Assembly: GCA_018266895.1 (NCBI GenBank)
Contig: JAFDZQ010000017.1
Coordinates: forward strand, 1 to 64,000
Length of the DNA: 64,000 bases
Direction of reading: 5' to 3'
Source of the DNA: Bacteroidota bacterium
GTDB taxonomy: Bacteria; Bacteroidota; Ignavibacteria; Tepidaquicellales; Tepidaquicellaceae
The translations under genes were made by a program, and so were the position numbers. How positions within the stretch are numbered: the stretch's first letter is position 1; the number at the start of each line of letters is the position of its first letter. Positions 8,488 through 18,796 of this stretch are shown piece after piece. The notes below the pieces were generated by a model. That model ran no database searches and had not been told where the DNA came from. It saw only the letters and a program-made list of their open reading frames with translations.

Positions 8488-8967
8488 ATGAACGAATGTA
8501 AAAAAAACAAATTTTTAATGAAGATAATATCAATAAGGCAAAATCCTGAATACAAAGAAAAAGCAGTAAAATATTTTCAGAAAAGTTGGTCCAAAATTTC
8601 GCCAATTATTTATGAAGATTGTATTTCGAACAGTATTGATGCAACACAATTTTTACCTCATTGGTATTTATTGGAAAAAAATGGGGAAATAATTGGGTGT
8701 GCCGGATTAATAACAAATGACTTTATAAGTAGAATGGATTTATATCCTTGGGTTTGCGCAATTTATATTGAAGAAAAGCATAGAGGAAATGCTTTCGGTT
8801 CATTACTCATTGAAAAAGCCAAAGAAGACACAAAATTTTTCGGATTTAAATACTTGAATTTGTGTACTGACCATATAGGTTATTATGAAAAATATGGATT
8901 TGAATATATTGGACAAGGTTATCATCCCTGGAAAGAAGAATCAAGAATTTATCAAATCGAAGTATAA
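8488..8967 (+). CDS. GNAT family N-acetyltransferase
   Basis: 159-residue acetyl-CoA-dependent acyltransferase. GNAT motif A is seen as VCAIYIEEKHRGNAFGSLLIEKA (Q/R-x-x-G-x-G/A variant RGNAFG) and motif B as YYEKYGFEYIG near the C-terminus. The substrate is unknown; small solitary GNATs often act on drugs or small amines. ATG at 8488 gives a lysine-rich leader; the in-frame ATG at 8518 (MKIISIRQN) is an equally good start. The gene starts only 8 bases after an attC-like core and a matching left core follows its stop. Confidence 0.85.
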   Translation: MNECKKNKFLMKIISIRQNPEYKEKAVKYFQKSWSKISPIIYEDCISNSIDATQFLPHWYLLEKNGEIIGCAGLITNDFISRMDLYPWVCAIYIEEKHRGNAFGSLLIEKAKEDTKFFGFKYLNLCTDHIGYYEKYGFEYIGQGYHPWKEESRIYQIEV

Positions 8968-8971
8968 AAAT

Positions 8972-9067
8972 GACATATAACAGCAACTACCCAAAAGTGG
9001 CGGTTCAGTTATCCGCATCAACATTTGTGGTGAAAATCTCCCACCTTCGCCAAGCCGAAACAATACC
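8972..9067 (+). repeat. attC-like site after GNAT gene
   Basis: Left core GACATATAAC (8972-8981), left arm including AAGTGGCGGTTCAG (8995-9008), variable middle with ACATTTGTGGTG, and right arm CCACCTTCGCCAAGCC (9041-9056) leading to ACAATACC. The arms are complementary over GTGGCG / CGCC-type blocks. The right core is weak in this copy. Confidence 0.6.
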
Positions 9068-9114
9068 TGCATGCATTGAACAAAAAATCATAAATTAAAC
9101 TAAACATAAACAAT

Positions 9115-9792
9115 ATGAAAATTAAATCTTTAATCATTTGCATTATTGCAACGATTACTTGTGTATTTACCATTAACGCACAATCAAAGTTTGAATTGCC
9201 TCAGTTAGGTTATGCGTATGATGCGCTTGAACCTGTTATTGATGCACAAACAATGCAAATTCATCATTCAAAACATCATCAGGCCTACGTTAATAACCTG
9301 AACAAAGCGCTTGAAGGTACAGCGGTTGAAAATTTATCATTAGAGGAAATAATAAAGAATATCTCTAAATATTCTACAGCTGTAAGAAACAATGCCGGTG
9401 GTCACTACAATCATTCGTTGTTCTGGACTATTCTGACTCCAAATAAAAACACACAGCCATCTGAGCGTCTGCTTCAGGCAATTAATCAGCAGTTTGGATC
9501 AGTAGACAGCTTGAAAATATTATTGAATACTGCCGCTTCTAATCAGTTTGGATCCGGCTGGGCCTGGCTCTCTTTAGATAAAGACAACAAACTTTTTATT
9601 TCTTCAACATCAAACCAGGATAATCCGCTAATGGACTTAGCTGAAAAACCAGGAAGACCAATTCTGGGAATTGATGTTTGGGAGCATGCATATTATCTAA
9701 AATACCAGAATAAAAGAGCTGACTACCTTTCAGCTATCTGGGATGTAATTAACTGGGATGAAGTCAGTAAACGATATGAAACGACTGAATAA
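9115..9792 (+). CDS. Exported Fe/Mn superoxide dismutase
   Basis: Converts superoxide to peroxide and oxygen. It has a signal peptide ([23 protein letters not shown]), so it is periplasmic or secreted, unlike the usual cytoplasmic SodA/SodB. Metal ligands are visible: His in [14 protein letters not shown], His in [11 protein letters not shown], and Asp/His in [15 protein letters not shown]. Length (225 with signal) is normal. It stands as a one-gene unit between two attC-like sites and could act with the downstream KatG against oxidative stress. Confidence 0.93.
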   Translation: MKIKSLIICIIATITCVFTINAQSKFELPQLGYAYDALEPVIDAQTMQIHHSKHHQAYVNNLNKALEGTAVENLSLEEIIKNISKYSTAVRNNAGGHYNHSLFWTILTPNKNTQPSERLLQAINQQFGSVDSLKILLNTAASNQFGSGWAWLSLDKDNKLFISSTSNQDNPLMDLAEKPGRPILGIDVWEHAYYLKYQNKRADYLSAIWDVINWDEVSKRYETTE

Positions 9793-9813
9793 AAAATTTA
9801 AAAAAGGAATTAA

Positions 9814-9944
9814 GGTATGTAACAGGAGTCATATATCATAGCTTTGAGTGTTATTTGCAAGTTCAGTTCCCGTAGTTTCGTTTATCCCGATAAACAAGAT
9901 AGCAACCAATAAATTGCTGAGTTTCATATCGCCAACCGTTATTT
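9814..9944 (+). repeat. attC-like site after superoxide dismutase gene
   Basis: Left core GGTATGTAAC (9814-9823), a left arm around ATCATAGCTTTGAG, a long AT-rich middle, then right arm TCATATCGCCAACC and right core GTTATTTG (9938-9945). The right core is clear; the arms are less well paired than in the 16.7, 17.3 and 21.5 kb sites. Confidence 0.5.
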
Positions 9945-9988
9945 GTAATGTCTTTTTCAGTTTCTCAAACAATTAAAATTTATAAATT

Positions 9989-11704
9989 ATGATAGCACTG
10001 AACACTTCAAAAAGAAACTTCCTTCCGCAGAATCTGGATATCAGCCAATGGCAAAACCTGAAACCTTATTACGATAAGTTGGAAAACGAGACAATTAAAA
10101 ATAAAGAAGATCTGAAATCATGGCTTAAACATTGCGATGAATTAGGGGATGCTGTAGGTGAGTACATGACAAGGTTAGGCATTAACACTACAACCAAAAC
10201 AAATGATGAAGATACAGCGAAGGCGTATGAGAAGTTTGTGACTCTCCTTCAACCAGGTATTTTAGCTTATGAAAATAAATTCAAATTAAAATTAACCGAT
10301 AGTCCCTTTTTTGAAGAAATAGATGAGGAGGATTTTTTTCCTGCTTTCAGAAAAATTAAAAGCGACCTTGAGACATACAATGCTGAAAACGATACATTAC
10401 TTGGCGAAGAAGCAATCTTACAAAATAAATATACCCAAATTATTGGGACACAGACCTTTAATTACGAGGGGAAACAACTACCCCTTGATCGTATGAGTGT
10501 GCTTTTGGAAGACAGAGACCGAACTAAGAGAGAACAGATCTTTCAAATAGCATCGGAAGTATTATTACAGGACTCTGAAAAGCTGGATGATTTATTATCA
10601 AAACTAATTGCTATACGGCATAAGATAGCGAAGAATGCCGGCTTTGATAATTATAACTCTTATAAGTTTGCTGATTGGGGAAGGTTTGATTATTCCATAG
10701 AAGAATGCAGGCAGATGTATAGTTCGATTGCAGATATTGTGGTGCCTATGGAGATACAGATAAAGGAAGAACGAAAAAGACTTTTGCAATTAGATGTTTT
10801 GAGACCCTGGGATTCACAAGTTCCGCTTACTGACCGCCCTCCGCTCAAACCTTCTGAAAACACCGAAGAACTACTAAATAAGACCATTCAATGTTTTAAC
10901 CACATTGATGAATATTTTGGTACCGGACTTGCACGAATGAAAGAAACAGGTAATTTTGATTTAGATCCCAGGATAAATAAAATGAAAGGTGCAGCTTACA
11001 CTACTTATCTCCCGGAAACAAAGGTTCCGTTTATTCTTCATAATAATAATAACACAGCCAGTGATTTAAATACCTTAATACATGAAGGAGGACATGCTAT
11101 ACATTCAATGCTTTGTGCTGATATGGAATATTCTTTTTTTAGAGATGTACCATTGGAAATTGCTGAAGTAGCCTCCAAAGCTATGGAGTTAATAAGTATG
11201 GAATTCTGGGGTATCTTTTATCTGAATCCAGAGGATTTGAAGCAGGCTAAAAAAGCAAAGTTGAAAGAAATTATAAAGGTGTTGCCTTTATATTCAATGG
11301 CTGAGACCTTTCAATTATGGATGTATGAAAATCCCACACATTCTACAGAAGAAAGGCATAATAAATGGACAGAATATCATAGACAATACACGGGTGGAAT
11401 AATCGATTATTCGGGTTACGAAAATATTTTTAGTAGCGGCTTTCAGAAAAATATGGCAATATATACTCTTCCATTATATATGGCTGCTTATTGTTTCAGT
11501 GATTTTGGGGCTATTGCTTTGTGGCGTAATTATAAAAAAGACCCCGTGATAGCGCTGGAACAATACAAAACAGCACTAAGCCTTGGTAATACCCGAACTG
11601 TTCCGGAGTTATATAAAGCTGCAGGAATTGAATTTAACTCTTCCCCGGCTTATATAAAGGAACTAATGGATTTTTTGAAACAGCAAATTGCAGAACTGGA
11701 ATAG
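9989..11704 (+). CDS. M3 family oligoendopeptidase
   Basis: 571-residue zinc peptidase of the thimet oligopeptidase / oligoendopeptidase F family, degrading short peptides in the cytoplasm (no signal peptide). The zinc motif is HEGGH (His368, Glu369, His372 in TLIHEGGHAIHSM), with the third ligand expected in VPLEIAEVASKAME, about 25 residues on. Typical C-terminal motifs (YTGGIIDYSGYEN, YMAAYCFSDFGAIALWR) are present. It is complete and is the second-largest cargo gene of the attC-like array. Confidence 0.93.
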   Translation: MIALNTSKRNFLPQNLDISQWQNLKPYYDKLENETIKNKEDLKSWLKHCDELGDAVGEYMTRLGINTTTKTNDEDTAKAYEKFVTLLQPGILAYENKFKLKLTDSPFFEEIDEEDFFPAFRKIKSDLETYNAENDTLLGEEAILQNKYTQIIGTQTFNYEGKQLPLDRMSVLLEDRDRTKREQIFQIASEVLLQDSEKLDDLLSKLIAIRHKIAKNAGFDNYNSYKFADWGRFDYSIEECRQMYSSIADIVVPMEIQIKEERKRLLQLDVLRPWDSQVPLTDRPPLKPSENTEELLNKTIQCFNHIDEYFGTGLARMKETGNFDLDPRINKMKGAAYTTYLPETKVPFILHNNNNTASDLNTLIHEGGHAIHSMLCADMEYSFFRDVPLEIAEVASKAMELISMEFWGIFYLNPEDLKQAKKAKLKEIIKVLPLYSMAETFQLWMYENPTHSTEERHNKWTEYHRQYTGGIIDYSGYENIFSSGFQKNMAIYTLPLYMAAYCFSDFGAIALWRNYKKDPVIALEQYKTALSLGNTRTVPELYKAAGIEFNSSPAYIKELMDFLKQQIAELE

Positions 11705-11869
11705 ATTCGGTTCAAATTCACCCTTTCATTGGTGACAAAATTTCTTTTTAATTTCAAAGAAAGCCATAACCTGGACGCTGGTGGCAGAGTGTTTGTGGCA
11801 TAAAGCCCGACTGTAGCAAGTCAGCAAAACGTTCGCTGTAACTTTTAAAACCTTAATTCTTATATTGTT

Positions 11870-11936
11870 CCCGCTTAGTCTCCCGCATTGCTTTTATTTT
11901 AAATTAACAAAATATCTTGACGCGGGGACTCAGCGG
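11870..11936 (+). repeat. REP-like palindrome 1
   Basis: Left arm CCCGCTTAGTCTCCCGC (11870-11886) and right arm GCGGGGACTCAGCGG (11922-11936) are near-perfect complements separated by an AT-rich loop. The following ...AACTGACATTA is shared with the copies at 12,041-12,078 and 14,944-14,975. Confidence 0.75.
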
Positions 11937-11978
11937 ATATAACTGACATTAACGAAATAGAATGTTAAAATTCTTGTT

Positions 11979-12343
11979 CCCGCTGCCTGCCCTGTGGGAG
12001 TCTTTCGAATAGCATATATTATAAATCAACAAAATATATTGACGAAGGGACTCAGCGGGCGAACTGACATTAGCGAAGTATTATCATAAAAATTATAACT
12101 GAAAAATTTGTGAGACAGAAACTAAATTATATACATAAGAATCCTGTATCAGGGAAATGGAAACTTGTTGAGCACTACCTTGATTATAAATATTCAAGTG
12201 CGGGGTTCTATGATTCAGGGGAAAAGGCTAATTGTAAATTATATAATTATGCTGAGCTGATATCCACTGATTCCCCGCATCAAAATTTTTTGTTGCTTTA
12301 AAAATGTAACAATGCGGGAGACTCCCACAGGGCAGGCAGCGGG
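11979..12343 (+). mobile_element. REP-bounded element with perfect 25-bp inverted ends
   Basis: Positions 11979-12003 (CCCGCTGCCTGCCCTGTGGG plus 5 bases) are the exact reverse complement of 12319-12343. Inside lie a second REP right arm (GGGACTCAGCGGGCGAACTG, about 12047-12066) and the C-terminal piece of a Y1-type transposase. The size (365 bp) and structure fit a decayed REP-associated transposase unit. Confidence 0.7.
12074..12301 (+). pseudogene. C-terminal fragment of REP-associated (Y1/IS200-like) transposase
   Basis: The frame is open from 12074; the recognisable protein runs from about 12,101 (EKFVRQKLNYIHKNPV) to the stop at 12,301. KLNYIHKNPVSGKWKLVEH followed by YLDYKYSSAGFYD is the C-terminal signature of the RAYT / Transposase_17 family, single-strand transposases of the HUH class. 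The catalytic HUH and the bulk of the domain are missing, so it cannot be active. It sits between REP palindromes, as RAYT genes usually do. Confidence 0.75.
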
Positions 12344-12560
12344 GACAGAAACAACACATTTGCGATAAGCTGTTGCTATTTCGCAGCCGTACTTCGCAGA
12401 CCCGCCTGCATTTCAATCCGGACGGGCAGGCAGTTTTGCGGTTAAAGAAAGTGCAGTTCTCCGAATAAGCATTAGTGCTCAGAAACCCCCGAACGCAAAG
12501 CCCGAAAACGTTAGGTGCAAAGTTTTGATCTATCTAATAATAATTAAATTTAAAACTTAA

Positions 12561-14756
<2,196 letters not shown>

Positions 14757-14781
14757 AAGTGGATTGACAAATTAACACTGA

Positions 14782-14890
14782 TGCTAACTGCGGTTTGGCT
14801 TAATGGCGGGTTCAGTTGTAGATTGAACGGTAGTATTCTGATAAACATTTGTGCCTGGTTGACAGTGAAGTACTTCTAAGTCCGCCACTT
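14782..14890 (+). repeat. attC-like site after katG, cut by a REP element
   Basis: Left core ATGCTAAC (14781-14788), left arm TGCGGTTTGGCTTAATGGCG (14789-14808), variable middle, and the first part of the right arm (AGTCCGCCACTT, 14879-14890). The arm then stops and a REP palindrome begins; no right core follows. The core is partly complementary (about 7 of 10) to the core before katG (GTTAGGTGCA). Confidence 0.65.
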
Positions 14891-14893
14891 TGT

Positions 14894-14975
14894 CCCCGCT
14901 GAGTCTCCCGCACTGCATATATTTTAAAATAACGAAGTCTTTTGACGCGGGTACTCAGCGGGCGAACTGACATTA
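14894..14975 (+). repeat. REP-like palindrome 4
   Basis: Left arm CCCGCTGAGTCTCCCGC (14895-14911) pairs with GCGGGTACTCAGCGGG (14947-14962) across an AT-rich loop. The element ends in CGAACTGACATTA like the copies near 12 kb. It directly replaces the right end of the attC-like site on its left and abuts the recombinase fragment on its right. Confidence 0.75.
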
Positions 14976-15244
14976 TTTGTTCGAAGGTCAAGACGAAGGT
15001 GTTTACAGTTCGAGAAGCATACAGGCAATAATAAAAAACTCCAGTATAAAGTCAGGGATCACAAAAAAGAAGCATACATTCTCTGAGACATTCATTTGCT
15101 ACACATTTATTAGAAGGCGGAACAGATATTCTGTCAATAAAGAAACTGCCCGGACATAAAAGTTTGCGGACAACCATGATATACACTCACGTAAGCAACG
15201 AACATATCAACAAAATACAATCGCCGATTGACAAGATCATTTAA
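14974..15244 (+). pseudogene. Tyrosine recombinase C-terminal remnant, frameshifted
   Basis: Frame 1 from 14,974 reads YLFEGQDEGVYSSRSIQ..., then [18 protein letters not shown]. Shifting frame near 15,080 continues as [20 protein letters not shown], then [19 protein letters not shown]..., to TAA at 15,242. Together this is the last 90 residues of a phage/XerD/integron-type recombinase with catalytic His-x-x-Arg (HT..LRH), His (PGHKS) and Tyr (MIYTH) still recognisable. The N-terminal two-thirds is absent and one frameshift separates the halves. It lies inside the attC-like array, between a REP palindrome and a right-end repeat, so it may be a relic of the enzyme that built the array or of an unrelated element. 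Confidence 0.85.
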
Positions 15245-15249
15245 ATTTA

Positions 15250-15334
15250 CGCAACCGCCACTTGCGCAAGCCGCAAACTGCTTTGCATATATATGCAGGT
15301 ATAAGTTTGTTGCGGGTATTTAATCGTTAGCGGC
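15250..15334 (+). repeat. Right-end repeat, second type (GTTTGTTGCGGGTA), with core GTTAGCGGC
   Basis: CCGCAAAC (15272-15279) pairs with GTTTGTTGCGG around the perfect palindrome TGCATATATATGCA. Then come TTGCGGGTATTTAATC and core GTTAGCGGC (15326-15334). The same end occurs at 37,436-37,514 and, more diverged, at 20,255-20,298. The core matches the reverse complement of the left core after the serine hydrolase (GCAGCTAAC, 8 of 9). Confidence 0.65.
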
Positions 15335-15397
15335 GATTTTACAGAACAAAGCAACGACAGAGAAATAGTAGTCTCATTAAAAAAGCAATAAAGAAAT

Positions 15398-16693
15398 ATG
15401 AAGAGATTTATCAAATACACAATCGCAACTTTAATTTTGACCATTGGTTGGGCTATCATTGTTTTAAATGGACTTTTAAATGGCTGGTGGCACAACCCAA
15501 TTACAAAAAACAAAGACACAGAATCATTTATTACCGAAGTCAAAGAGACTACTCAAAAAGAATTTGTAGGAAACTTTGCAATGGCAATTATGAAGGATGG
15601 CAAAGTTGATAAAGAGATTTTCATTTCTTACAACAAACCAATTGACAGGAACACAATTTTTCAAGTTTCTTCTCTGTCAAAATTTGTATCAGCAGTAGGG
15701 ATAATGAAATTAACTGAATCAGGAAAAATTAATTTAGATACTCCTGTCAGTCGTTATCTAAAAAGATGGCAATTGCCACCAAGTGAATTTAATAATGAGC
15801 AGGTGACAGTTCGAAGGTTGTTAAGTCACACTGCTGGTTTAACTGATGGACTTGGCTATAGCGGTTTTGAAAACCGAGACTCTGTACAAACTATTGAATC
15901 TTCACTTACTAAGGCAAAAGATGCGGACAAGGGAATTAGCGGAGAAGTACGAGTAGGTGTAGAACCAAATTCCACCTGGAAATACTCAGGCGGAGGTTTT
16001 ACGCTTTTACAATTAATAGTAGAAGAGACAAGCGGACAGTCTTTTAATGAATTTATGACTTCCAATTTGTTCACTCCCTTAAACATGACCAGTAGTACCT
16101 ACATATTAAACGATTCATTAAAAAACAGGCTATGTGAGTTCTACAATTCAGATAAAACAACTGCTCCTCATTATTACTACACTTCATTAGCAGCGACATC
16201 ACTTTACACTTCATTAGCAGATTTAGAAACATTTTTTCAAATTTTTCTTAAAGGAAAAGACGGTGAACAAATTGGCAGGGGACAATTAGTGCCAGAAAGT
16301 TTGAAGTTAATGAGAGAAGGACATTGGGACATGATGGGTGAGAAAATTTATGGTTTAGGATGTATGCTTTACATAGATATTGAAAACAATGAGGATATTT
16401 TTGGTCATGATGGTAAAAGCACACCTCCAATTAATACTGCAATAAGAATTAATCCAGTTACAGGTGACGGAATAATAGTTTTGGAAACAGGTAATCCGGA
16501 TTTGGCTACAAGAATTGCCAGTGATTGGGTGTATTTACATACTGGAAAAGTAGATACTTTGCTTTTTAGTATGCTGTTAGGAAAGACAATAAAAATTGCG
16601 TTAGTCGGAATACTTTTAATTATACTTTTTCTTATTGGAGTAGCAAGATGGCGTAAGAAAAGAAAAACTGCAGCTAACAAGGGTTTGGTGTAA
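15398..16693 (+). CDS. Membrane-anchored serine hydrolase (beta-lactamase class C / PBP4 fold)
   Basis: 431-residue member of the beta-lactamase-related serine hydrolases (PF00144), which include D-aminopeptidases, esterases and penicillin-binding proteins. An N-terminal membrane segment (residues about 8-28) anchors it. The nucleophile motif SxxK is Ser92-Lys95 (SSLSKF), the second motif is KYSGGGF (Tyr near 195) and the third is GHDG near 340. A C-terminal membrane helix (about 393-415) followed by KKRKTAAN gives a second anchor. The last codons overlap the attC-like left core and arm, so the C-terminus partly encodes the site. Confidence 0.88.
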   Translation: MKRFIKYTIATLILTIGWAIIVLNGLLNGWWHNPITKNKDTESFITEVKETTQKEFVGNFAMAIMKDGKVDKEIFISYNKPIDRNTIFQVSSLSKFVSAVGIMKLTESGKINLDTPVSRYLKRWQLPPSEFNNEQVTVRRLLSHTAGLTDGLGYSGFENRDSVQTIESSLTKAKDADKGISGEVRVGVEPNSTWKYSGGGFTLLQLIVEETSGQSFNEFMTSNLFTPLNMTSSTYILNDSLKNRLCEFYNSDKTTAPHYYYTSLAATSLYTSLADLETFFQIFLKGKDGEQIGRGQLVPESLKLMREGHWDMMGEKIYGLGCMLYIDIENNEDIFGHDGKSTPPINTAIRINPVTGDGIIVLETGNPDLATRIASDWVYLHTGKVDTLLFSMLLGKTIKIALVGILLIILFLIGVARWRKKRKTAANKGLV

Positions 16694-16802
16694 TGGGGGA
16701 AGACGCGCTGAATTTGAACATTTGTGCTTCTGTCATCATTCGTGGTTTATTAAACTTTTGTGCTTCTAAACCCCCACTTCGTCAAGCCCCAAACCGTTAT
16801 CG
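16670..16802 (+). repeat. attC-like site after serine hydrolase gene
   Basis: Left core GCAGCTAAC (16670-16678), left arm GGGTTTGGTGTAATGGGGG (16681-16699), middle with two copies of TTTGTGCTTCT, right arm CCCCCACTTCGTCAAGCCCC (16771-16790) plus AAACC, and right core GTTATCG (16796-16802). The arms pair over GGGTTTGG..TGGGGG / CCCCCA..CCAAACC. One of the best-preserved sites. Confidence 0.8.
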
Positions 16803-16844
16803 GTCATTGTAGAACGACATTCATAACATAAAATTATTACAGAA

Positions 16845-17261
16845 ATGGAAAAAATATTTGAGACATACAAACCGATTGGATTTCATACCATGACAATATA
16901 CCTATTTGTTGACAATCCAAAAGAATTAATTGATTTTTTAAAAAAAGCCTTTTTTGCTATAGAAATCAATCGTTCAATTAATCCGGCAAATAATGACATT
17001 GCAAATTGTATTTTGCAAATTGGTGACACTTGTTTTATGATTAGTCAAGCAAGAGAACAGTTTTTAAATATGAGAACTGCATTGTATTTGTTTGTTGACA
17101 ATGTTGATGATATGCACAAAAGAGCATTAGAAAATGGGGCTAAATCCGAATTTGAGCCAGAAAATATGCCTTATGATGACAGGCAATCTGGAATAATTGA
17201 CCCAAGTGGAAATTATTGGTGGATTTCTAAACGGCTAAAACAAAAAGGTTATCAAGAATGA
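16845..17261 (+). CDS. VOC family protein (PhnB/YdcF-like, glyoxalase fold)
   Basis: 138-residue VOC protein of the bleomycin-resistance / PhnB-like group. It starts with THMTIYLFVDNPKELIDFLKKAF-like topology and ends GIIDPSGNYWWISKRL, the usual last strand (DPxGN.W). The central FVDNVDDMHKRALENGAK is the second-module helix. No catalytic role can be read; many such proteins bind drugs or act on amino sugars. One-gene unit between two strong attC-like sites. Confidence 0.82.
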   Translation: MEKIFETYKPIGFHTMTIYLFVDNPKELIDFLKKAFFAIEINRSINPANNDIANCILQIGDTCFMISQAREQFLNMRTALYLFVDNVDDMHKRALENGAKSEFEPENMPYDDRQSGIIDPSGNYWWISKRLKQKGYQE

Positions 17262-17293
17262 AACACACATTATCTCAAGAAGAAAAACAACGA

Positions 17294-17426
17294 ACCGCAA
17301 ACAGCACCTACAAGAAATTGGCGGTTCAGGGGTTAAATAAAGCTTTGTGCTTTGTATCAAGTTTTGTGGTGGCAGACAGTTTTGTGCTTCGAAATCGCCA
17401 ACTTCTTGTAGCTGTAACCGTTAGCG
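17294..17426 (+). repeat. attC-like site after VOC gene
   Basis: Left core ACCGCAAAC (17294-17302), left arm GCACCTACAAGAAATTGGCG (17304-17323), right arm CGCCAACTTCTTGTAGCTG (17396-17414), and right core GTTAGCG (17420-17426). The arms pair over about 18 of 20 positions, the most obvious hairpin of the array. The middle repeats TTTTGTG and TTTGTGCTT. Confidence 0.85.
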
Positions 17427-17463
17427 GCAACTCGTGACGACCGGTCAGAAATTAAACACTAAA

Positions 17464-18597
17464 ATGAGGAACTTAAAAATAATTTTGACACAGCTGACAA
17501 TTTCTGCTTTACTTTTTACCTGTTTGATTTCCTGCAAAGGACAAGTTCAATCCGACAATTCAAATAATAAAGAGGAAAGGCATTCTTCAACGGCTCAAAC
17601 ATCAAAGCAAGTTAACGCATTCACTGCAACAACTGTAAATGCCATTGACAAGAACATACGTAGTATTTTTCAAGATAAAAATGGCACGTATTGGTTTGGC
17701 ACAAATGGAGCAGGCGTATATCGTTACGATAAAAAATTGTTGACTCAATTTACGGTAAAAGACGGACTTGCAGACAATCAGGTGCAGAGCATTCAGGAAG
17801 ATGATTTGGGAAACATTTGGTTCGGAACAGGAGGATTTGGTGTTAGTAAATTTGACGGTAAAAATCTCATGACATTAACCAATACCAACAATATAAAAAT
17901 AACTAACGGATCTGATAACGACTGGAAATCAAAACCCGGCGACCTGTGGTTTTACGCCGGTGGTGGAGTGTTTAGATACAGCAATCAGGGACTTGTCTAT
18001 TTGGAGTTTAACCCATCAAGTGTAAATTCTAAAAAACAGAACAAATCTCCGTTTAGTCTTAGCCGATATAGTGTATATTGCATTTTGAAAGACAAGAAAG
18101 GAAATGTATGGTTTGGCACGCAAGCTCAGGGCGTATGTCATTATGACGGAATATCACTTACCTGGTTTGCAGATAAAGGACTTGCAGGACCAGCGGTTCT
18201 CAGTATTTTTGAAGACAGCAAAGGCAGCCTTTGGTTCGGAAATAATGGTTCAGGTCTGTTCCGATATGACGGCAATACTTTAATAAATTTTACCGAAGAA
18301 AAAGGACTGGGCAATAAAGACTTTAGAGCCACCGGAAAATCTGACTCAGAGACTTTGGCTCGTGTATATTCCATAAACGAGGACATAAAAGGAAATATCT
18401 GGATTGGAACAGTTGCAGTAGGAGTTTGGAAATATGATGGTAACGTTTTGACTAATTATACCACCAAAGACGGACTTACGAGCAATGCAGTAAATACAAT
18501 TTATAAGGACAATAACGGAGAACTTTGGTTTGGGACAGACGGCAATGGCATTTGCAAATTCAACGGAACGACATTCACCGAGTTTATAATAGAATAA
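17464..18597 (+). CDS. Lipoprotein of two-component-regulator propeller repeats
   Basis: Beta-propeller protein built from about seven repeats resembling IFQDKNGTYWFGTNGAGVYR, i.e. the periplasmic sensor module (Reg_prop) of Bacteroidota hybrid two-component systems. Here it is free-standing: there is no histidine kinase, transmembrane or DNA-binding domain. ATG at 17,464 is preferred over the upstream GTG at 17,434 because it places a lipoprotein signal (MRNLKIILTQ... ending LISC) at the N-terminus. Role unknown; perhaps ligand binding at the cell surface. It begins 36 bases after an attC-like core. Confidence 0.88.
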   Translation: MRNLKIILTQLTISALLFTCLISCKGQVQSDNSNNKEERHSSTAQTSKQVNAFTATTVNAIDKNIRSIFQDKNGTYWFGTNGAGVYRYDKKLLTQFTVKDGLADNQVQSIQEDDLGNIWFGTGGFGVSKFDGKNLMTLTNTNNIKITNGSDNDWKSKPGDLWFYAGGGVFRYSNQGLVYLEFNPSSVNSKKQNKSPFSLSRYSVYCILKDKKGNVWFGTQAQGVCHYDGISLTWFADKGLAGPAVLSIFEDSKGSLWFGNNGSGLFRYDGNTLINFTEEKGLGNKDFRATGKSDSETLARVYSINEDIKGNIWIGTVAVGVWKYDGNVLTNYTTKDGLTSNAVNTIYKDNNGELWFGTDGNGICKFNGTTFTEFIIE

Positions 18598-18607
18598 ACA
18601 GCGAGCA

Positions 18608-18742
18608 GCAGTAAACCATGGTTTTGCATCAGTGCAGATTTAGTACTGAGTTTAACATTTTTACTTTCAATTAACTTTTATAGTAAACTTAAACTTTGTA
18701 CTTTTTATTCAACACCGTATGAAAAGCCAAAAAACCTTGGCG
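18608..18742 (+). repeat. attC-like site after propeller gene (diverged)
   Basis: Left core GCAGTAAAC (18608-18616), left arm CATGGTTTTGCATCAGTGCAG region, AT-rich middle, right arm ending AAAGCCAAAAAACC and right core CTTGGCGGTC (18736-18745). The TCATTGTA after the core is identical to that after the core at 16,796. Confidence 0.55.
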
Positions 18743-18796
18743 GTCATTGTAAAAAGAAATTAATTAACCTTAAACAAAAATAATAAATAGAACTAT

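Larger units (their letters stand above)
11763..12516 (+). repeat. Disrupted attC-like site interrupted by REP/RAYT elements
   Basis: A left core GCCATAAC (11763-11770) with arm CTGGACGCTGGTGGCAG follows the M3 peptidase gene. The corresponding right half (AAACCCCCGAACGC, AAAGCCCG, right core GTTAGGT at 12510-12516) lies about 700 bases further, just before katG. The material between is a REP-type palindrome set and a transposase fragment. The simplest reading is insertion into a former site. Confidence 0.5.

Noticed and set aside
14977-15159. 60-codon frame as a gene of its own
   Set aside because: It is frame 1 of the recombinase remnant; after the frameshift at about 15,080 its residues no longer match any family.
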